Assembly: GCA_009760855.2 (NCBI GenBank)
Contig: WPIO01000072.1
Coordinates: 1,981,001 to 2,045,000 of the forward strand
Length of the DNA: 64,000 nucleotides
Source of the DNA: Cristatella mucedo
Taxonomy: Eukaryota; Bryozoa; Phylactolaemata; Cristatellidae
Direction of reading: 5' to 3'
The notes under the pieces are model-generated. The model made no database searches. It was not told where the DNA came from and saw only the letters and a list, made by a program, of their open reading frames with translations. How positions within the stretch are numbered: the first letter of the stretch is position 1; every line of letters begins with the position of its first letter. The translations under genes and the position numbers were made by a program. Below are positions 48,541 through 63,100 of the stretch, piece after piece.

Positions 48541-48935
48541 TTCACTAGCTTAAAAACCACCTGGTCTTAGTAGCTTTGTTGAGTTTCAGATGGATATACT
48601 TACACACACTTATGCACCAGAGATGAGTCTAGGACCTCTTAGAAAAGGATGAAACAAGTAAAGTGGTGTAGGTGGCTACACCAAAGCAAATCGTACCTTG
48701 CTTCATCCTAAGCACCTGACACAGGTGAAGTTCTCAAGCTTGACATGGATCTGCTCCCCCACCACCATCATCTTCCCCCTCGTCCACCACGGGTCCACCC
48801 TCCAAGCAGCTGATGGACTCACAGGTTTTGCAGTAATGTGAGCTCATCAGACACAAACAGCACAGAAAAAAGCGCAGTGCCACGTACCGTGCCCAGGCAG
48901 AGCTTAGGCAGCACACGAACCTGGCAGAAGACGTC

Positions 48936-50850
48936 TTATGGTGTCTCAGAGCCTGTGAGCTGATCAGCGCAGCTCAAACGGATTCGTTCGGGGGTGGCAG
49001 GTGAATCAAATGGGAAGCTGCCGGTAAGGCCACTCTCGGCACGAGCTGCTTGAATGGCTGCCCTTATGGCAAAGAAGACGGAGGCCGCCAGGAAGAGCGG
49101 AGGCTCTCCGATGCCCTGTACGATAAGTAAGTGATGGCAAAGACAAGCGTGGAGCAGCCAGCAGAGTGGGCATATCACAAAGGTGACATATCGCAAAGAC
49201 CTTCACTGCACGGACTGCCAGCTCAGCAGTACGAGTTGTAGCTCCTAGCAATAAGGAGAAAACTGCTTTCGAAAGGTATGCACTTGATCATGGGGAAGCC
49301 TGTCTCGACCTTGGTATCTGACTTGCAGGCACACCAGCTACAGCAAGTCTAAATGCTACAGCAGTGGGGAACAGCAGGCCAGGCGAATCTATTTTAGGCA
49401 GTCGACTGGTACAGCTAATGGGCTTGTCTACTAGGAAACCCGAACAGCTCCGACTGCCAGCAAGCGATACGCCGTGCCTAGATAGCACAGAAATAGGATG
49501 GGAGCCGTTAAGCACAAGCCTCCGACATGATGAAGGGTAAAAATGCATGCGACCCTCCTTGAAGAGAATACACCCGGCTTACCTCGATACCAAAGTGGTT
49601 CGATCTAATAGCAGTTCTGAGACAAGTTTCAGTAGTTTGAGGTCAAATTAATTACTTTTTCCTTTCAGTCATTATGGGGATGCTTGTACTGAAGGCCAAC
49701 GTTAATTGATCATAGATTCTACCACAGGATATAACTTAGCTTTAAAATTAGCATGCACTGACAGGGTTTGTAGACCCACAGTGCAAGTGGAACAATGCTG
49801 AAGGTGCCTGCATGCACACACCAACGAAGGTCACGAAAACATGCCTACACAATGTGCATGACAATTTGCACAAAATGCATGACGATTTGCACAAGGGCCT
49901 GAGCGACGAGTCCCTCCACGTTGTCACAGCTTCCATGCACTACTAAGCCAGAAATGTAAGTCTAAAATTAAACTTTAGCCACACTATTGGGCTAAAGTTT
50001 AATTTTAGGTGGCCCATAAGCATTGACAGCATGACAGACTGATGTACAAAACTCTTCTCTTGGAACTTGTCAGAGCTAGGTGGCCAAGCACGAAGCCACA
50101 CCTTGGATCCATATACTGTGGTCGGATGAGGAATGTTCTTCAAAAGCGAGACATTGAACTTGAGTGGAATGTTGCCAAAGCTGGGAATCTTGTATGAGTT
50201 CGGTCCCCTGGCAAGAGGATAGCCTATAAAAAAGGTAGCCAAGTTTCACTCCATGCCACGATAAAAAAAATCAATGTAACCTGAGTTTTTCAATCAATCT
50301 GGAGCTGGCATAAGCAGGCATGCTTCGCACGAATGGATAGGAATTCCGATTGTAGGAGACAGCTAACGGTGGTAACAAAAACTACACAGGCAAGTAGGAA
50401 AATGTCTTCATGTTCAATTTAAACAAGACGATCTGATAGTAGACAAAATTGTGTATTCAATTAATAATAATAAATATTATTATTATTATTACATTTGTAT
50501 AATGCCCCCAGAGAACTGAATCACTCTCTAGGCACTTTACAGATGATGTACATACAACATTCCCACATGATTTGTCCGTTATCAGCAACCTTAGCAAGCA
50601 CCAAGATCTGCAATCACTGATCACTAATGCTTTCAAGGACCATGATCTGCAAACCTATCAATTACAACGATCTATAGCCACATCAAGGACCATGATTGAG
50701 GTAGGGGCTCGCAACCAAGCAAATGCACACCATTATGTGACTTGGCTGCTTACTCATAGAAGTCTTAAGCAGCTGCATGCGGCATTTCATTTCTAGATTC
50801 GTCATGGATTTGTTAGAGCATAGGAGTTGTTTGGCAGGCCTTCTGACAAC

Positions 50851-50915
<65 letters not shown>

Positions 50916-53900
50916 TATGATCTGCCGAAAGGGTCTTTGCCTAGGAGGTAAGGTGCTCGCTCTTCACGACCCGGGTCGCGAGTTTGAGTTCTGTAGTAGG
51001 CGATCATTGATTGTCTATGGCAAGCGGTGGTGATAGCCATTTAAGCTCTTCTGCTGCTATAAACATGATGCTTTTAAATCAGCTAAACTTTTTTATACGA
51101 CTAGTACTGATAGTCGGCCGGAGTCTGGAGACGAACCGTGATGGCAGTCGTGTGTGCCTGCATTGGCCTTTGTCAATGCTATCCTACAGAAAGCTGACTC
51201 GGTGCACACTTCCATATTATAAGGATCTGTAACCCCATTGAGGACCTGGATCTATAACCCTGTCGGCTGAGCATAATTGCTGTAAGTCACATTCTTATGC
51301 AATGGCATCTACTCTCTTGCTGCCGACTGTAGCATATCCTTTCCAGTCACACTGAGCTGCTTCTTCCAAGCTACTCATTTCCTCGACAGCCATCTTGACT
51401 CAGCTAAGCTTTTCATTTTCTCTTTGTTGCGTGAGATGAAGTCTGTTGGCTATGAATGTATACAGAAAGTGGTTTAAGGATTGAGTTTGCTACACAAAAC
51501 TCTTCTGTGTAACCAGAGGCAAAGCCAGGGGGTGGCAGCAGCCATCCCTGGCCCGGTAGGTGGGAGCCGAGTCTGACACCCAGTCGGGCGGCTAGCGGCT
51601 GTGCTTATATAGTGTTGCGATTATGTGCTTATATAGCGGCAGCTGGCCCCCTGGTAATCGGCGTCATTTTAGAGTCATCTCGGCAAATTTTGCTTGCCGA
51701 AGGTGCTGGGGGACACCCACAGACCCCCCTTTACAGGGGGGGGGGCTCTGTCTCCAGACCCCCGTGCTACCCTGGCGCTCCAATCCTGGCTTTGCCACCT
51801 GCAGGCACTGGGAGATGCCACCAGACCCCCATCCACACTCCGGTGCTCCAATCCCGGCTTCGCCTCTGCATGTAATGCCCATGCAGTCCTTGTGGCTTTG
51901 TGTAGGTACAGACGGAGATACATTGCATTACATTAGCAAAAGCTACTCTCGTAAGCACGGAGGACAAGATAGCTTCATCAGCAGAGACATTGGTTCAGGC
52001 GTGCTCTTACGATTCGGCCTAAGGCTGACTGCCTTCATTATATGACACTACCAGACCAGCCTGGTCTCAGCTTCTGGTCCGGACCGCCCTGCACATCCAT
52101 TCCATCACAGAATTAAAACCTGACACGACCAAAACAGAATGACTATAACTCTAAAAGTAAATTATAAATGCAATGACACAATAGAGTGACAGGAGACACT
52201 CTGCAAGTTTATCTAGTAGCCGTTTACTAGGCACTTCTACTCTCACATGTCACCAGTAGGGCAATTAGGCCTAGAGCCTAGACTATGGTCAAGAGCATTA
52301 TCCATGCATTGTGCCTTCAATTCAAGTTTTTCGAAACTACTGCCGATCGATAAAATCTAAATTATTGCACTTGCGAAATGGAATGGGGAATTGAGTCAAG
52401 TCAACTCTAACAAGCAGCTCTGTAACCTCTGCTAATTTCAAAGTATGAGGATTTACCTACTCATCTCTGTCGATCCAGTAATTGTACACCACCTAATACT
52501 AACTTCTGTCAGTAAACTGCTTTTACAAGATATAAATATAAAATAAGGAGTATGATAACAGAAGAACCAAGGTTCCGTAAGCAGAATACATGTGCCTGAC
52601 CAAAGAGCATGTATCTATGCCTAGTGGAGTTGCATGATTGCATGTGAGTAGGCAGTGCGCAGGGCAAGTTTATTGAATACGCACATGCTTGGGGTACTAT
52701 GCTCCAGTCTCAAATGCAGGCCTAGTCAAATAATTCAAATGTACATCTAAGCATCCATAGCATGGGACATGTCAGTATGCCAAAGCCTGCTCCTGGTCGA
52801 TATGAAATCTACCAGTGAAAGTTTGGATACATTGGTGGTCCCCTCCCTCTAAGCATACTCAGCCATAAGGTTGGATCTATGGCTAGGCCTGACAGCACCT
52901 ATTAAACATACAAGGCGAGAATTAAAGAGCCTGGTATGAAAACTGTCCGAGTGCTGGTGGTAACTTAATTCATCCTTTTAATTAAGGAACTACCAACCTG
53001 CCATAGTGAATTTCACCTCTTCGAGACACATCATTCCATAGCCTTGCATAAAAGCTCCTTCTATTTGCCCAATGTCAATGGCTGGATTGAGACTTCGTCC
53101 AACATCCATAACGATATCCGTTCGCAGAATCTATAAGCAACCAGGCTATGGTACATCATCTGAAGCCCAAAATAGCAATACTAATACTAATAATATAATA
53201 ACAGTTTTCATGCATCATCAGAAAGATAAGCATCTCTCCAGAGGCACTTCAGTTAAGCTGACGAATTACAACAGTATTACACAAACTAAGCAACTGGGGC
53301 CCACTGACCTCGTTAGCAGTCAAACCACTCATTAAAAAGTGTATCGTTATTTTAAACTTGATGACAGGCAGAGTCAATAGCTGATACAGACATAATTACT
53401 CTAAGAAAGAAAACAGGAAACATTAATTATTTCATTTGCTGGCCTACCAGCATGTGCGATCAGACGATTGCAGCTGGTGCAAAACTCCGCAGCTAGGCTT
53501 GTCTGTCGTGAGCATCGCAGTTGCCACATCACACTACTTCTCGCCGACCTGCACTGGCTACCAGTCAAGCAACGGATCGACTTCAAGGTTTTGTCACTCA
53601 CTTGTAGGTCCCTTCATTCTTTGGCTCCAGCCTATCTCTCAGATCTACTCCCCCAGCAGGCCAAGCATCGTACCACCCGCTTTTCGGATGCTAACTGTTT
53701 ACCTATATCCAGCACAAACCTCAAATCCTTTGGAGACCGTGCATTTAGTTAACATGGTCCCAAAACCTGGAACTCACTCCCGACTTACGACATCCCCTGA
53801 CTTGACCACATAAAAAATTTAAAACGCAGCTATTTATCACAGCATTTAGTGGGTCCCCGTGATTCGTCCTTGATGTGCTTAGGCGTGCTGACACTGTTGC

Positions 53901-54071
53901 ATGCTGCCACTAACCTCACTTGCATGCTGATCCTGTGCATGTCACCCCTAACCATGTTATTCATGTTGTTTATCAAGCATGATACCACTCACCATTCGAT
54001 CGTGTTTCCTTTGCAGCAAATGTAAAGCACCTAGAAAGAGATTGAGTTCTCTGAGGGTGCTTTATCAAGTG

Positions 54072-54102
<31 letters not shown>

Positions 54103-57100
54103 CACACATATCATTACTTTTCTAATGGAAATTTGAATAATCGGCTCATACAATTTTCAGCATTCATATCCCAAATTTAAGCTAGCAATGGCATGGTGCT
54201 GTGAGGCAATCACTAACTGCAGTGCAGCAACTTAACGACCGACCTGGTGATCCCCTGTCAAGCAGTCTATCTCAACTTCTGAACATGCCACACCATAAGT
54301 GCAGTAAACATGTGAATCTGATTCATCAAGGAGTTCACACCTACAATCGTAGCCAGACCACCAATCATGAACATGAACATCGGCTGCACATGATGGCAAG
54401 CTCAGGCGATAGCAAGAACAAGCGAAAGAGCTGTGCATACTTAGAATAGGAAAACCGATGGTAGAGTAGCATGAATGGAGAGGAGAGAATGCATGAGGGT
54501 ATAGAAATTAAATGGGTGTTTTAATGTATTATCAACATGAAGCATGGTGTATGAATAGCTGGGCAAGTTGGGCTTAAAAGCCAGTAGCCAGCAATTTTGG
54601 TTCGAAACCAAGGCTCCAGATTGAAAAGTATGAGTGATGCTGCTGCTTTGCCAAGGGATATGAAGTTATCCGGCAGTTGAACTTCGAGGGACCTGAATCT
54701 AGATCCGGCACTGCTCTTGCACACGGAAACAAGGTTTTAGTACCAGCTGCAATTTTAATTAGCAACTTCGACAGCCTATGGAGGGCTTATGCAGTGGAAT
54801 TCAGCATACCACATTAGCAAAGAAAGCAAGTTTAGGTACTACAAGGTATCCCAAAAGTAGCACATGTAGGCAACGTGTCCCTGGCAGCTCAAGCAGTGCA
54901 AATGAATAGCTCAGGCTACTGGCTTTCTTTTTACAGCAAACCGTAATACATGCTTGAGGAACGACAACATTATACCGAAATTTTAATAATGAGAAGTACA
55001 CAAGAAAGACTCAGATGCACGATTCTTTGCCAGGCTGCTGCATGGCAAGCACAGTCTTACTTGTAGAAACCAGTTGCTGAGAGGCTGACCTGGGTGTAAT
55101 AGGCAGCTTGTACCCAGTCACTCCAGCAGCCTGTGGGATTAGCAGCAATAAATGGCTGCAACCTTCGTAGAAGCTCCTCACACGCAGCCTGCAAGGCAGA
55201 GGCAGATATACATCGGCCAGGGATGCAACATACTGGCAAAGGCAGTAACAGACGGCATGATAAGCTTCTGCATCAACACACGATCAAGTTTATGCAGTAT
55301 CACCGATCTAGTTCGCGTTACTTTGCATGGTGTCGCAATGTTTAATTTGATCGACACATGATCCACGGCAGGTATGATCGACTACTAACCTTGACGGCCA
55401 TGCCATTTGAGTCCGTGCTCAGGCTGCCCCCGGTGGCGATTGTGTTGGGTACAGTGGCTGTTGACGTTTCGTATATATAAATCTTGTTCTCATCAATGTT
55501 CAGTGCGCGGGTAGCTATCTGTAGGCACCAGAGTCTAGATCAGTGCAGGTAAGTAGCATAACGGGGCATATAACACATTCAATAGGTTGTGATTATTTGT
55601 TCAAACCGTATGTAAATAAAACAGAAAAATATATTTCAATTACCCATCGTCCATAGTACAATCGCGAAGCCAAGCATGACTCGGAAGTGGCTCCGAGACA
55701 GACGTCTGGTGGTCGGACAGCACGGGGTCAAAGGGCATATAGTGAGAGCACCCACAGGCAAGACCTCGAGCAACCGTAGGTGCAAGTCGATCGGATTTCG
55801 ATGCCATGCTGGGCTAACTAGCTAGCACGTCTCAGAATGTCAAGCCAAGCACGACCCTGAGCAGGTTTTAGGAATAATTTCTTTTAAACTAATTGAAGAT
55901 TATAGTCCAAATGGTATTTTTTAAGCAGACCTTACAACCACTCGTCAACCAGTATTCCAGATTAAGTAATATTGAGAGGGCATAACCATTGCAGTTCTCC
56001 GGAGGTTTTGAAGTGTTCACTTCTGTTTACCTACATATATATGAACCAGTCTAAACCAGCTTTTATAGGTGTTATGTTTGTGTGGCTTTGAAAAATAATG
56101 TCTTAATACGCAAACTTCTGTCACTGTACAGACAGTGTGGGTGGGCCCTGCAAGTGGCACTGCTGTATCTGCTCTCGACTTGGCTCTCTAGCTGGCATTT
56201 AGCCACCATATTTAGCCAAAGATTCACAGCAACAAGTAATTCAATAGCCTGTTTAATCTGCCAACTAAGATTAGAGCACAAACAATGGCCAGTAGAGAGA
56301 ACAAGTAGTAAATGTGGAAACCATGAGCACCATCTTTGGCTAGCTGGGTGACCTTGGGAGTGGGAAGGTTGCTTGCCATATCAACCCGAGAAGTATCTAG
56401 TTATTGACACACTAGCAGGGCAATCGTGCTGGCTATTCCAAGAACACTATCAAATAATGAGGAAAGAGGTTTTAGTTGAGTTCAAAAAAGCTATGCTTAC
56501 ATGTGTCAGCAGAGTTCATACAATTAGCCAGGTCAGGTGAAAACAGCCGGGTTTTGACAAATTTCGATGCTTACAGAGAGGTTATGCATACCGAAAACAC
56601 ATATTCATGGATATTTGACTATAGAAAGAAGACTTTCCAAAGAGCACTAACATGCATGTGATCTCACAGCAGTGAATTGGCAGGAGTAGAAAATTGGTCC
56701 AGAGTAAAGTGAATTTGAAAATGAATCCACTAGGATAACAATAATAATAATAACACATTTGTATAGTGCCCTCAGAAAACTGATCTCTTTTTAGAATCTT
56801 TACATATGGTAGTCAGGATGACGGCAGCCACACTGAGTAGGTTCCTGTAAGCCTGCATTTTGATGTTTGAATGCTCTTTCGGCCAGACGGTGGCTAATTT
56901 CCCATTTGCTTCGGTAGAGGATAATCGTGCTGCTGACACGGCTGTACGGTAGCTGATACGGCTATAGATCCCACTGTAAAAAAGAGCTACCCATTTTTTT
57001 CTAGTAAACAATAGTCTGTAAGGCTGGCACTACACTATAAAGCTACGTGGTACCTAGCAACATTTGGCGTGAGACCGAGTCAGGCAAAAACGCGATAGCT

Positions 57101-60100
57101 GCTACAACTGCTGCAACATCAGAATTCTGTCAGCCACCACAATAGTTCAAGTGGTTAGTGTAGCAGATTTCAGATAGAGCAGGTCCCACGTGCTAATTGT
57201 ACCATTAAAACGCCTCCTTTGTCTGTCAACCATACTATAAACCGAATAGCTGATACTGAATCTATGCTCAGAGGTCAAGATAGGGGCTACGCAGCGACTG
57301 AAATGTAGTCTTTCACTGCTCTATGTTCCAGATGGGAGATGAACAGGACAGATACCCATGCATCTCCACACTCTCGTGGACATACCCATTCTATTTCAGT
57401 AAAGAGTTACCAAATCCTTTATTCAAGCAAGGAGTTATCGAATCCCTCCATCTTTGTGGTAATCGATATACCAATCACTAAAGCGTTTTCCTTCTAGTTA
57501 TACACTTTCCCGAAGCCTGCTTCTTCATGAGATGTTAAGCCGAAGTTACTTTGAGGATGAGTAAAGCACTTAAATACAGACCTATTCAATAGCCCCAAAT
57601 ATTTTGAAAGCATGATCTTTTCATGCTAAATAGGGATCTTGTTTATGAGGTGCACGTCCTTAATGACAATAGGTGTCGATGCCACCACAAGGATAACAAC
57701 AGACTACCGACTAGCAGCATGGCAGTCTTCATTGGTCGATGTTTGCTATTGCCACGGGTGACACATACAATATTCGCAAGCAGCAAACCTGTACGATCTT
57801 AGTGTGAAGTCCTTGTCCCATCTCAATTCCTCCGTGGTGCACAATCACAGAGCCGTCGGTGTATGCCTGTACCAGCGCACCTGCCTGATGTGCATAAAGT
57901 GGACCCATAGTCAAAGGAAACTTAGTTGGCACTATGGCCAAGCCTCGCTTCTTCCATCGGTTCTCTCTGTGACACGAAAGCAGCGGCCGAGAGTTACCAG
58001 GCCAAAACATCTGCAGCCAGTTATTGCTTACATAATTACTTTAAAGAGCCTACAGAAATTGTCATGCAATGCAGACCTGCTGTTACCTGTTGTATGCTTG
58101 GACAGCTATTTGCCTTTGAGATAGCTCACTCTGTTGCATGCAGCCTTCCCAGCAGTTTAGGATATGGCATCCTTTAAGCACTTGTTTGTATGGCGTCAGG
58201 TCGCCATCTTTGTAGAAGTTCTTTTCTCTAACCTTTAACCATTTTTAACCATGGCTTCACATTACAATGCGAGGGAAACACACATAGTGGCAGAACGACG
58301 ACGGCAGTATGCACATGGCAGCAAGGGCTTTTTGGTTAATTTAATTGCAGCAGGGCACAACCGTTGCGCCTGCATCAATAGGCAGCCCGGTAAGATTATG
58401 CTAAGGCGCCGCAGCCCATTCAGCCTCAGCTTGGCGCTCACAAAATCAAGCCCAGGGCGAGACGCGTGGCAGCAGAAGCACTCCCAACCATCACCTTGTG
58501 GCCTGGGGCACCGAGCGCTGCACACACACGGTTCGACCCACCTCCGTCTGTGACAGACCGAGTGCGTCAGCCGCCTCTGTCAATATGTGCTCCATGATGA
58601 GCATCGCCTGCGGGCCACCGAAGCCACGCATGGCCGTGTTGCTGGGAATGTTGGTCTTGCAAAGTTTGCCGGTAATCTTCACATTGGGTAAATTGTAGCA
58701 ATTATCTATCCTCTTAAGAACGCAATACAAAACCTGAAAAGTGCACGGCATATGGAGGCAAGTCAGAGAAGCAGCCATTTAGCCAGCAGACACACAGTGT
58801 ACAGCCTAGCACGTCAGCCGTCCAGCAGCTAGGCGGATAGATGCATTTACACTTCCTCCCGAACATAATGGCATCTGCACACGCAAACTGAAAGAGGAGC
58901 TGTTCACGTCACGATGGCCAGAACCTCTGACCTTTTGCTCTCTGCTTTGAACCGTCGAAAAGGCTGGTCGTCAAGTTCCTTTGCTCAATCAATAGCTTAT
59001 TTGTAAGCTCTGCTTCAATCGAAGCAAGTAAGGATGCGGGGAGAGAGGTGATGATCATTATGCAAACGTAATCGCCAGTGGCAATTACACAGAGTGCCAC
59101 AGCTGGGGTAGGAGGGTTTCCTACAGGTTATGAATGCAGACTTGGGTTCTTTCACCTGCTCAAATCCAGTTGCTCTGAGCAGCCAGCTAGTGGGCGATCG
59201 CTAAGAGTACGTTTATATCAGCAGTACACACATTACAAGGGGCCTTAGATTTGCAATGTCCTAGAGAGCTTCAAACCGACTACGATCACTGCATTTGCAA
59301 ACTTAACGTAAATATCAATATCGGCAATGAGGCTGATAGCAATAATATTAGTGATAATGCATTAAGAGAACCAAATCTCTTGTAGAAATTATGGCAAACA
59401 ATAGTATCGTTTTGACACAAACTTGACGGTTGCTCATCGAATAAAAGTGGATATAATTTCTTCCTTGGTGACGGTCAAAGCTATATCCTTCTCGATATAC
59501 AACATAATGGCATCATTGAGGTAATTGGCCCCAAGGAGGTAAGGCACTCAGTGATTCCAGGAACAGTTAACTTCTTAAATCCGAGCGTAGCAGGGTTTTT
59601 AGAATTAAACGGATTTACAAAAAACCCTTGCTCATGTCCCTATCAGACTGCTGGTGCCTCAGCGCCTGCCCAGGCCCAATGTCGGGGTGGCCTAGGTCAC
59701 TAATCCACCATCACTCTAGCTGAGGGCCACTGTCCCCTGCCTATCCCCTGGCTCTAGGGGATGGACGATTGGCCCCTGCCTATCTCTTGCCTCTAATGTA
59801 GGGCCGTTAGATCTAAGGGAGGGTCATTAACCTTGCCAATCCCCTGCCTCGAGTGAAGGGCCGTTGCCCACTCACTGCCCTTAACCTAACTACACCACCG
59901 CAGTAAAAGTATTTGGTTAGTAAAACTATGATAACGATCAGCACACCTACCTATAAAGGACAATTCACACGGACCGAAAAACACTGTAAGGAACATGAGT
60001 ATCGCTAGTTTCCTTTTAATGTCAAGTCAAGGGAGGTCGTGAAGTCAGTCAAGAGTGAGTTACAGGCTAAGGATATATGCATATTTACTAAAGGCACGGT

Positions 60101-63100
60101 CAACAAAATATTCAAGCATGGTTAGAGGCAAAACTAAACGACTTGAGTCAGAAGAGTGTAGTATGATACCTAGCCAGATTGGATAGTCGTTCTGATAGGT
60201 AGGCTGGAGAGCGCGGGACTTCATAGTGAATGATAAAACCTTGAAGTCGAGGTGCTGCTTGATAGAGAGCCAATGCAGGTCGGTAAGAAGTGATGCAATA
60301 GTGGCAGCTGTGCCGTTCACGACAGACAAGCATAGCTGCAGAGTCTCGCACCAACTGTAAGCACCTTATTGCACAGCCAAGTGGATTCTTAACTACCGTT
60401 TAAATATCGTGAGGTCACGAGATGTCGTGATGACAGTCAGTTACGTGTTTTTCTGGCTTTAAATGCATAGGAGCTGACGGAACGGTCTCAAAAGATAGGA
60501 GATTAGGTAAAGGCATAGCTAAATAACCCGAGCCAGAGGACCAAGAGGCAGTCGAAGCCCCGAGGAATAAGTATTTCATCACAGAGAGGTAGGCTGGAGG
60601 TGAAGGAAACAGAGGGCCGGTGAGGTGAGTGACAGAACCCTGAGGTCGACGTCCTGCTTGATGTCGAGTCAGTGCAGGTCGCTGCCATGGTGACAGTCGA
60701 TGCCACGAAGAGTGATATCTTGGGCACACGGTGCCGAACGATGGACGTGTCAAGGCTGTCTTAAGTTAATGTAACCTGTGCCAGATCGACCGAGAGGCAT
60801 CGAAGGTAGGAGGAGCTCACAGCACTCTCTATCGTCTTTTGTGTGTGGGGGGAACAAAGTCTGGCCAGATGAACGAGCGGCAGTCTCAACTCCGCAATGG
60901 TGCAGGTTGTGGAAGGCGACTCATAATCCAAACCGTCACAAATCACAAATCAAGAAACGAAGCAGCCACTTCTGAGGTACCTGGGCAAGTCTGTCAGCTT
61001 CGTTCTCAGCTGATCAGGCCAGTCGGTCGACAGCCATCAGGGTTACACTTTCAGATCATATCACGTAACTATGATAATCGCCTGAGCACGATGGAGGGGG
61101 TCTCAGAAATTCCTTAGTGTGCACTGACATCATGGTTGTGACATGCTTGACCATTCCAATGCTGTCAGTCATAAATAGATATTAGCTGATTTAGCAGCCT
61201 CATTTGTATAGCGGCTGAAGAGCTTTATCGGCTATCAACAGTGGTGGCAGAATGTGGAAGTTGCCAAGTTCAAGACAGACAAGCCAACAGGTGTAGAGCT
61301 ATGGGTAACTGTACACGTTTTCTAGCACACATGGGAGGGACTGCAAGGAGGGATTTGCTAAAGTCTAGATGAATGTCATAACTGCACAGATCGTCTTCGA
61401 TGTGGTGTCCTTACATGAGCACACGCGAATTTTTGAAAACGTAGGTGCAAGAAGCAAACTTGACAGACAGTAGGCAGACTTAACTGCAGGGAAGAGGTGG
61501 TCATCTATTGAAATGTCATTTTAGAAGAGGACACCCAAATTCCGAGTCGAGGGTACAAGAGACAGGCTGGCTGAGCCAATTTCCAGCTTCCGGGTGACAC
61601 TACACTTACAAGAAGATTCGTGAGTACGGCACAATTCGCGACTTCAAAGCATGGATAAAAGGACAGCAGCAGCAGAATGGTGGTTCTTAGCAAGGCGAGA
61701 AAAGAACGGCTGCTTGCAACAAGAAGCAGCTGCTTACGTGCTGACGGCCTACGTGTAGATTAGTAACAAGCAGGCATCACTAAATGCAGCAGTCGCAGCA
61801 GCACTTTGAGGGCATGTCGGGGCAAGGACCTCGGGCTAGGTACACACACGGGCACTAGTTCCAAGGGACATCCAGTCTGCAATTTTGCTGGACATCGCTG
61901 AGCAGCATGGCGACGTTGGGATATGGTACGAGGCTACAGTGGTTTCTCGAACGCACCATGGCAACAAACGCAAGGCAAATTATGAAACGAAAATATTTTA
62001 GTGACAAAAACGACCTCCTTTTGCTCCATGCAGGCATCCAATAGGCAACCCAAATATATATAATCAAATACATGTACGTCCATAATATATAATCAGATAT
62101 ATCACAAAGGTACATAATAATGGTATGTTGTGAACGGGGCAACACAACGTACAAGCACAGATACAATGCTGAAGGATTAACCGCGAATGTGATTTCCCAT
62201 AAGTCCTCCAAGGATACCCTGTGAAACAGTCACAAAAGCATCACTAAAAATTCCTTCAGCTCTGTTAGCACACGAGCGGGTATCTGGCCACGCTCGAGGA
62301 TCAACGAGGTAGGAGGCATTACAGATATTGCTCTGCATACACACGAAAAACAGCTGCGAAAAACAATCCCAAAAGGATGAACTGCCTCCGACACCTGCAC
62401 TTGGTTTCTGAGGTCGTAGCTTCAGCTTCCAATGATGACGACATAACATCTATTTTTTGCAGCACTACGACCTTAATAGGAACGTGTTCAGCAATTAGCA
62501 TAAATCTGGCTGGCAGGTCCAGCTAAACATTTTTTTTGGGGGTCTGGCCTGTGTCCAATGCACTCGGACTAAAGAAGTTCTGAATCCTATTTGAGGCAAC
62601 AGAGTTTACCATGTAAGGTTGCTCCGCAGTAAGAGGGGGTTCTAAGCTCACAAGATTAACCAGCTGACGTCAAAAGTATTAGGACAGAACTAGTGCTCGA
62701 CAGTGCATAATCAGAATTTGCAAGACACGACGTTTTCATCCATAAAAAAAAGAAAATTCACTTGCTACATATCTCGTCTTTCAATGGGTCGAACATTCGA
62801 GTAAAATTCGAGATATAGTTGGTTGGATGGACGTGTCTCAATACAGAAGTGGCTAATTAGCAAAGAACATTCTGTGGCACACTTGAAGCCTAAGCAGCTT
62901 TCGGAATGCATTCCGTTGCTGAGAGGCTTCCTATCATGCAACAAGAAAGCAATAATTGGCATAAAAAATAAAAGCCATGGCCGACATCAGCCTCGTTTGT
63001 ATAGCCAAACAAGCACCTGAGTGGCCATCACCTGCTTGCAATGGGTAATTAATGCATACCTACTGAACAATTCGAGCCTACGACCGTGAACTACAACCTA

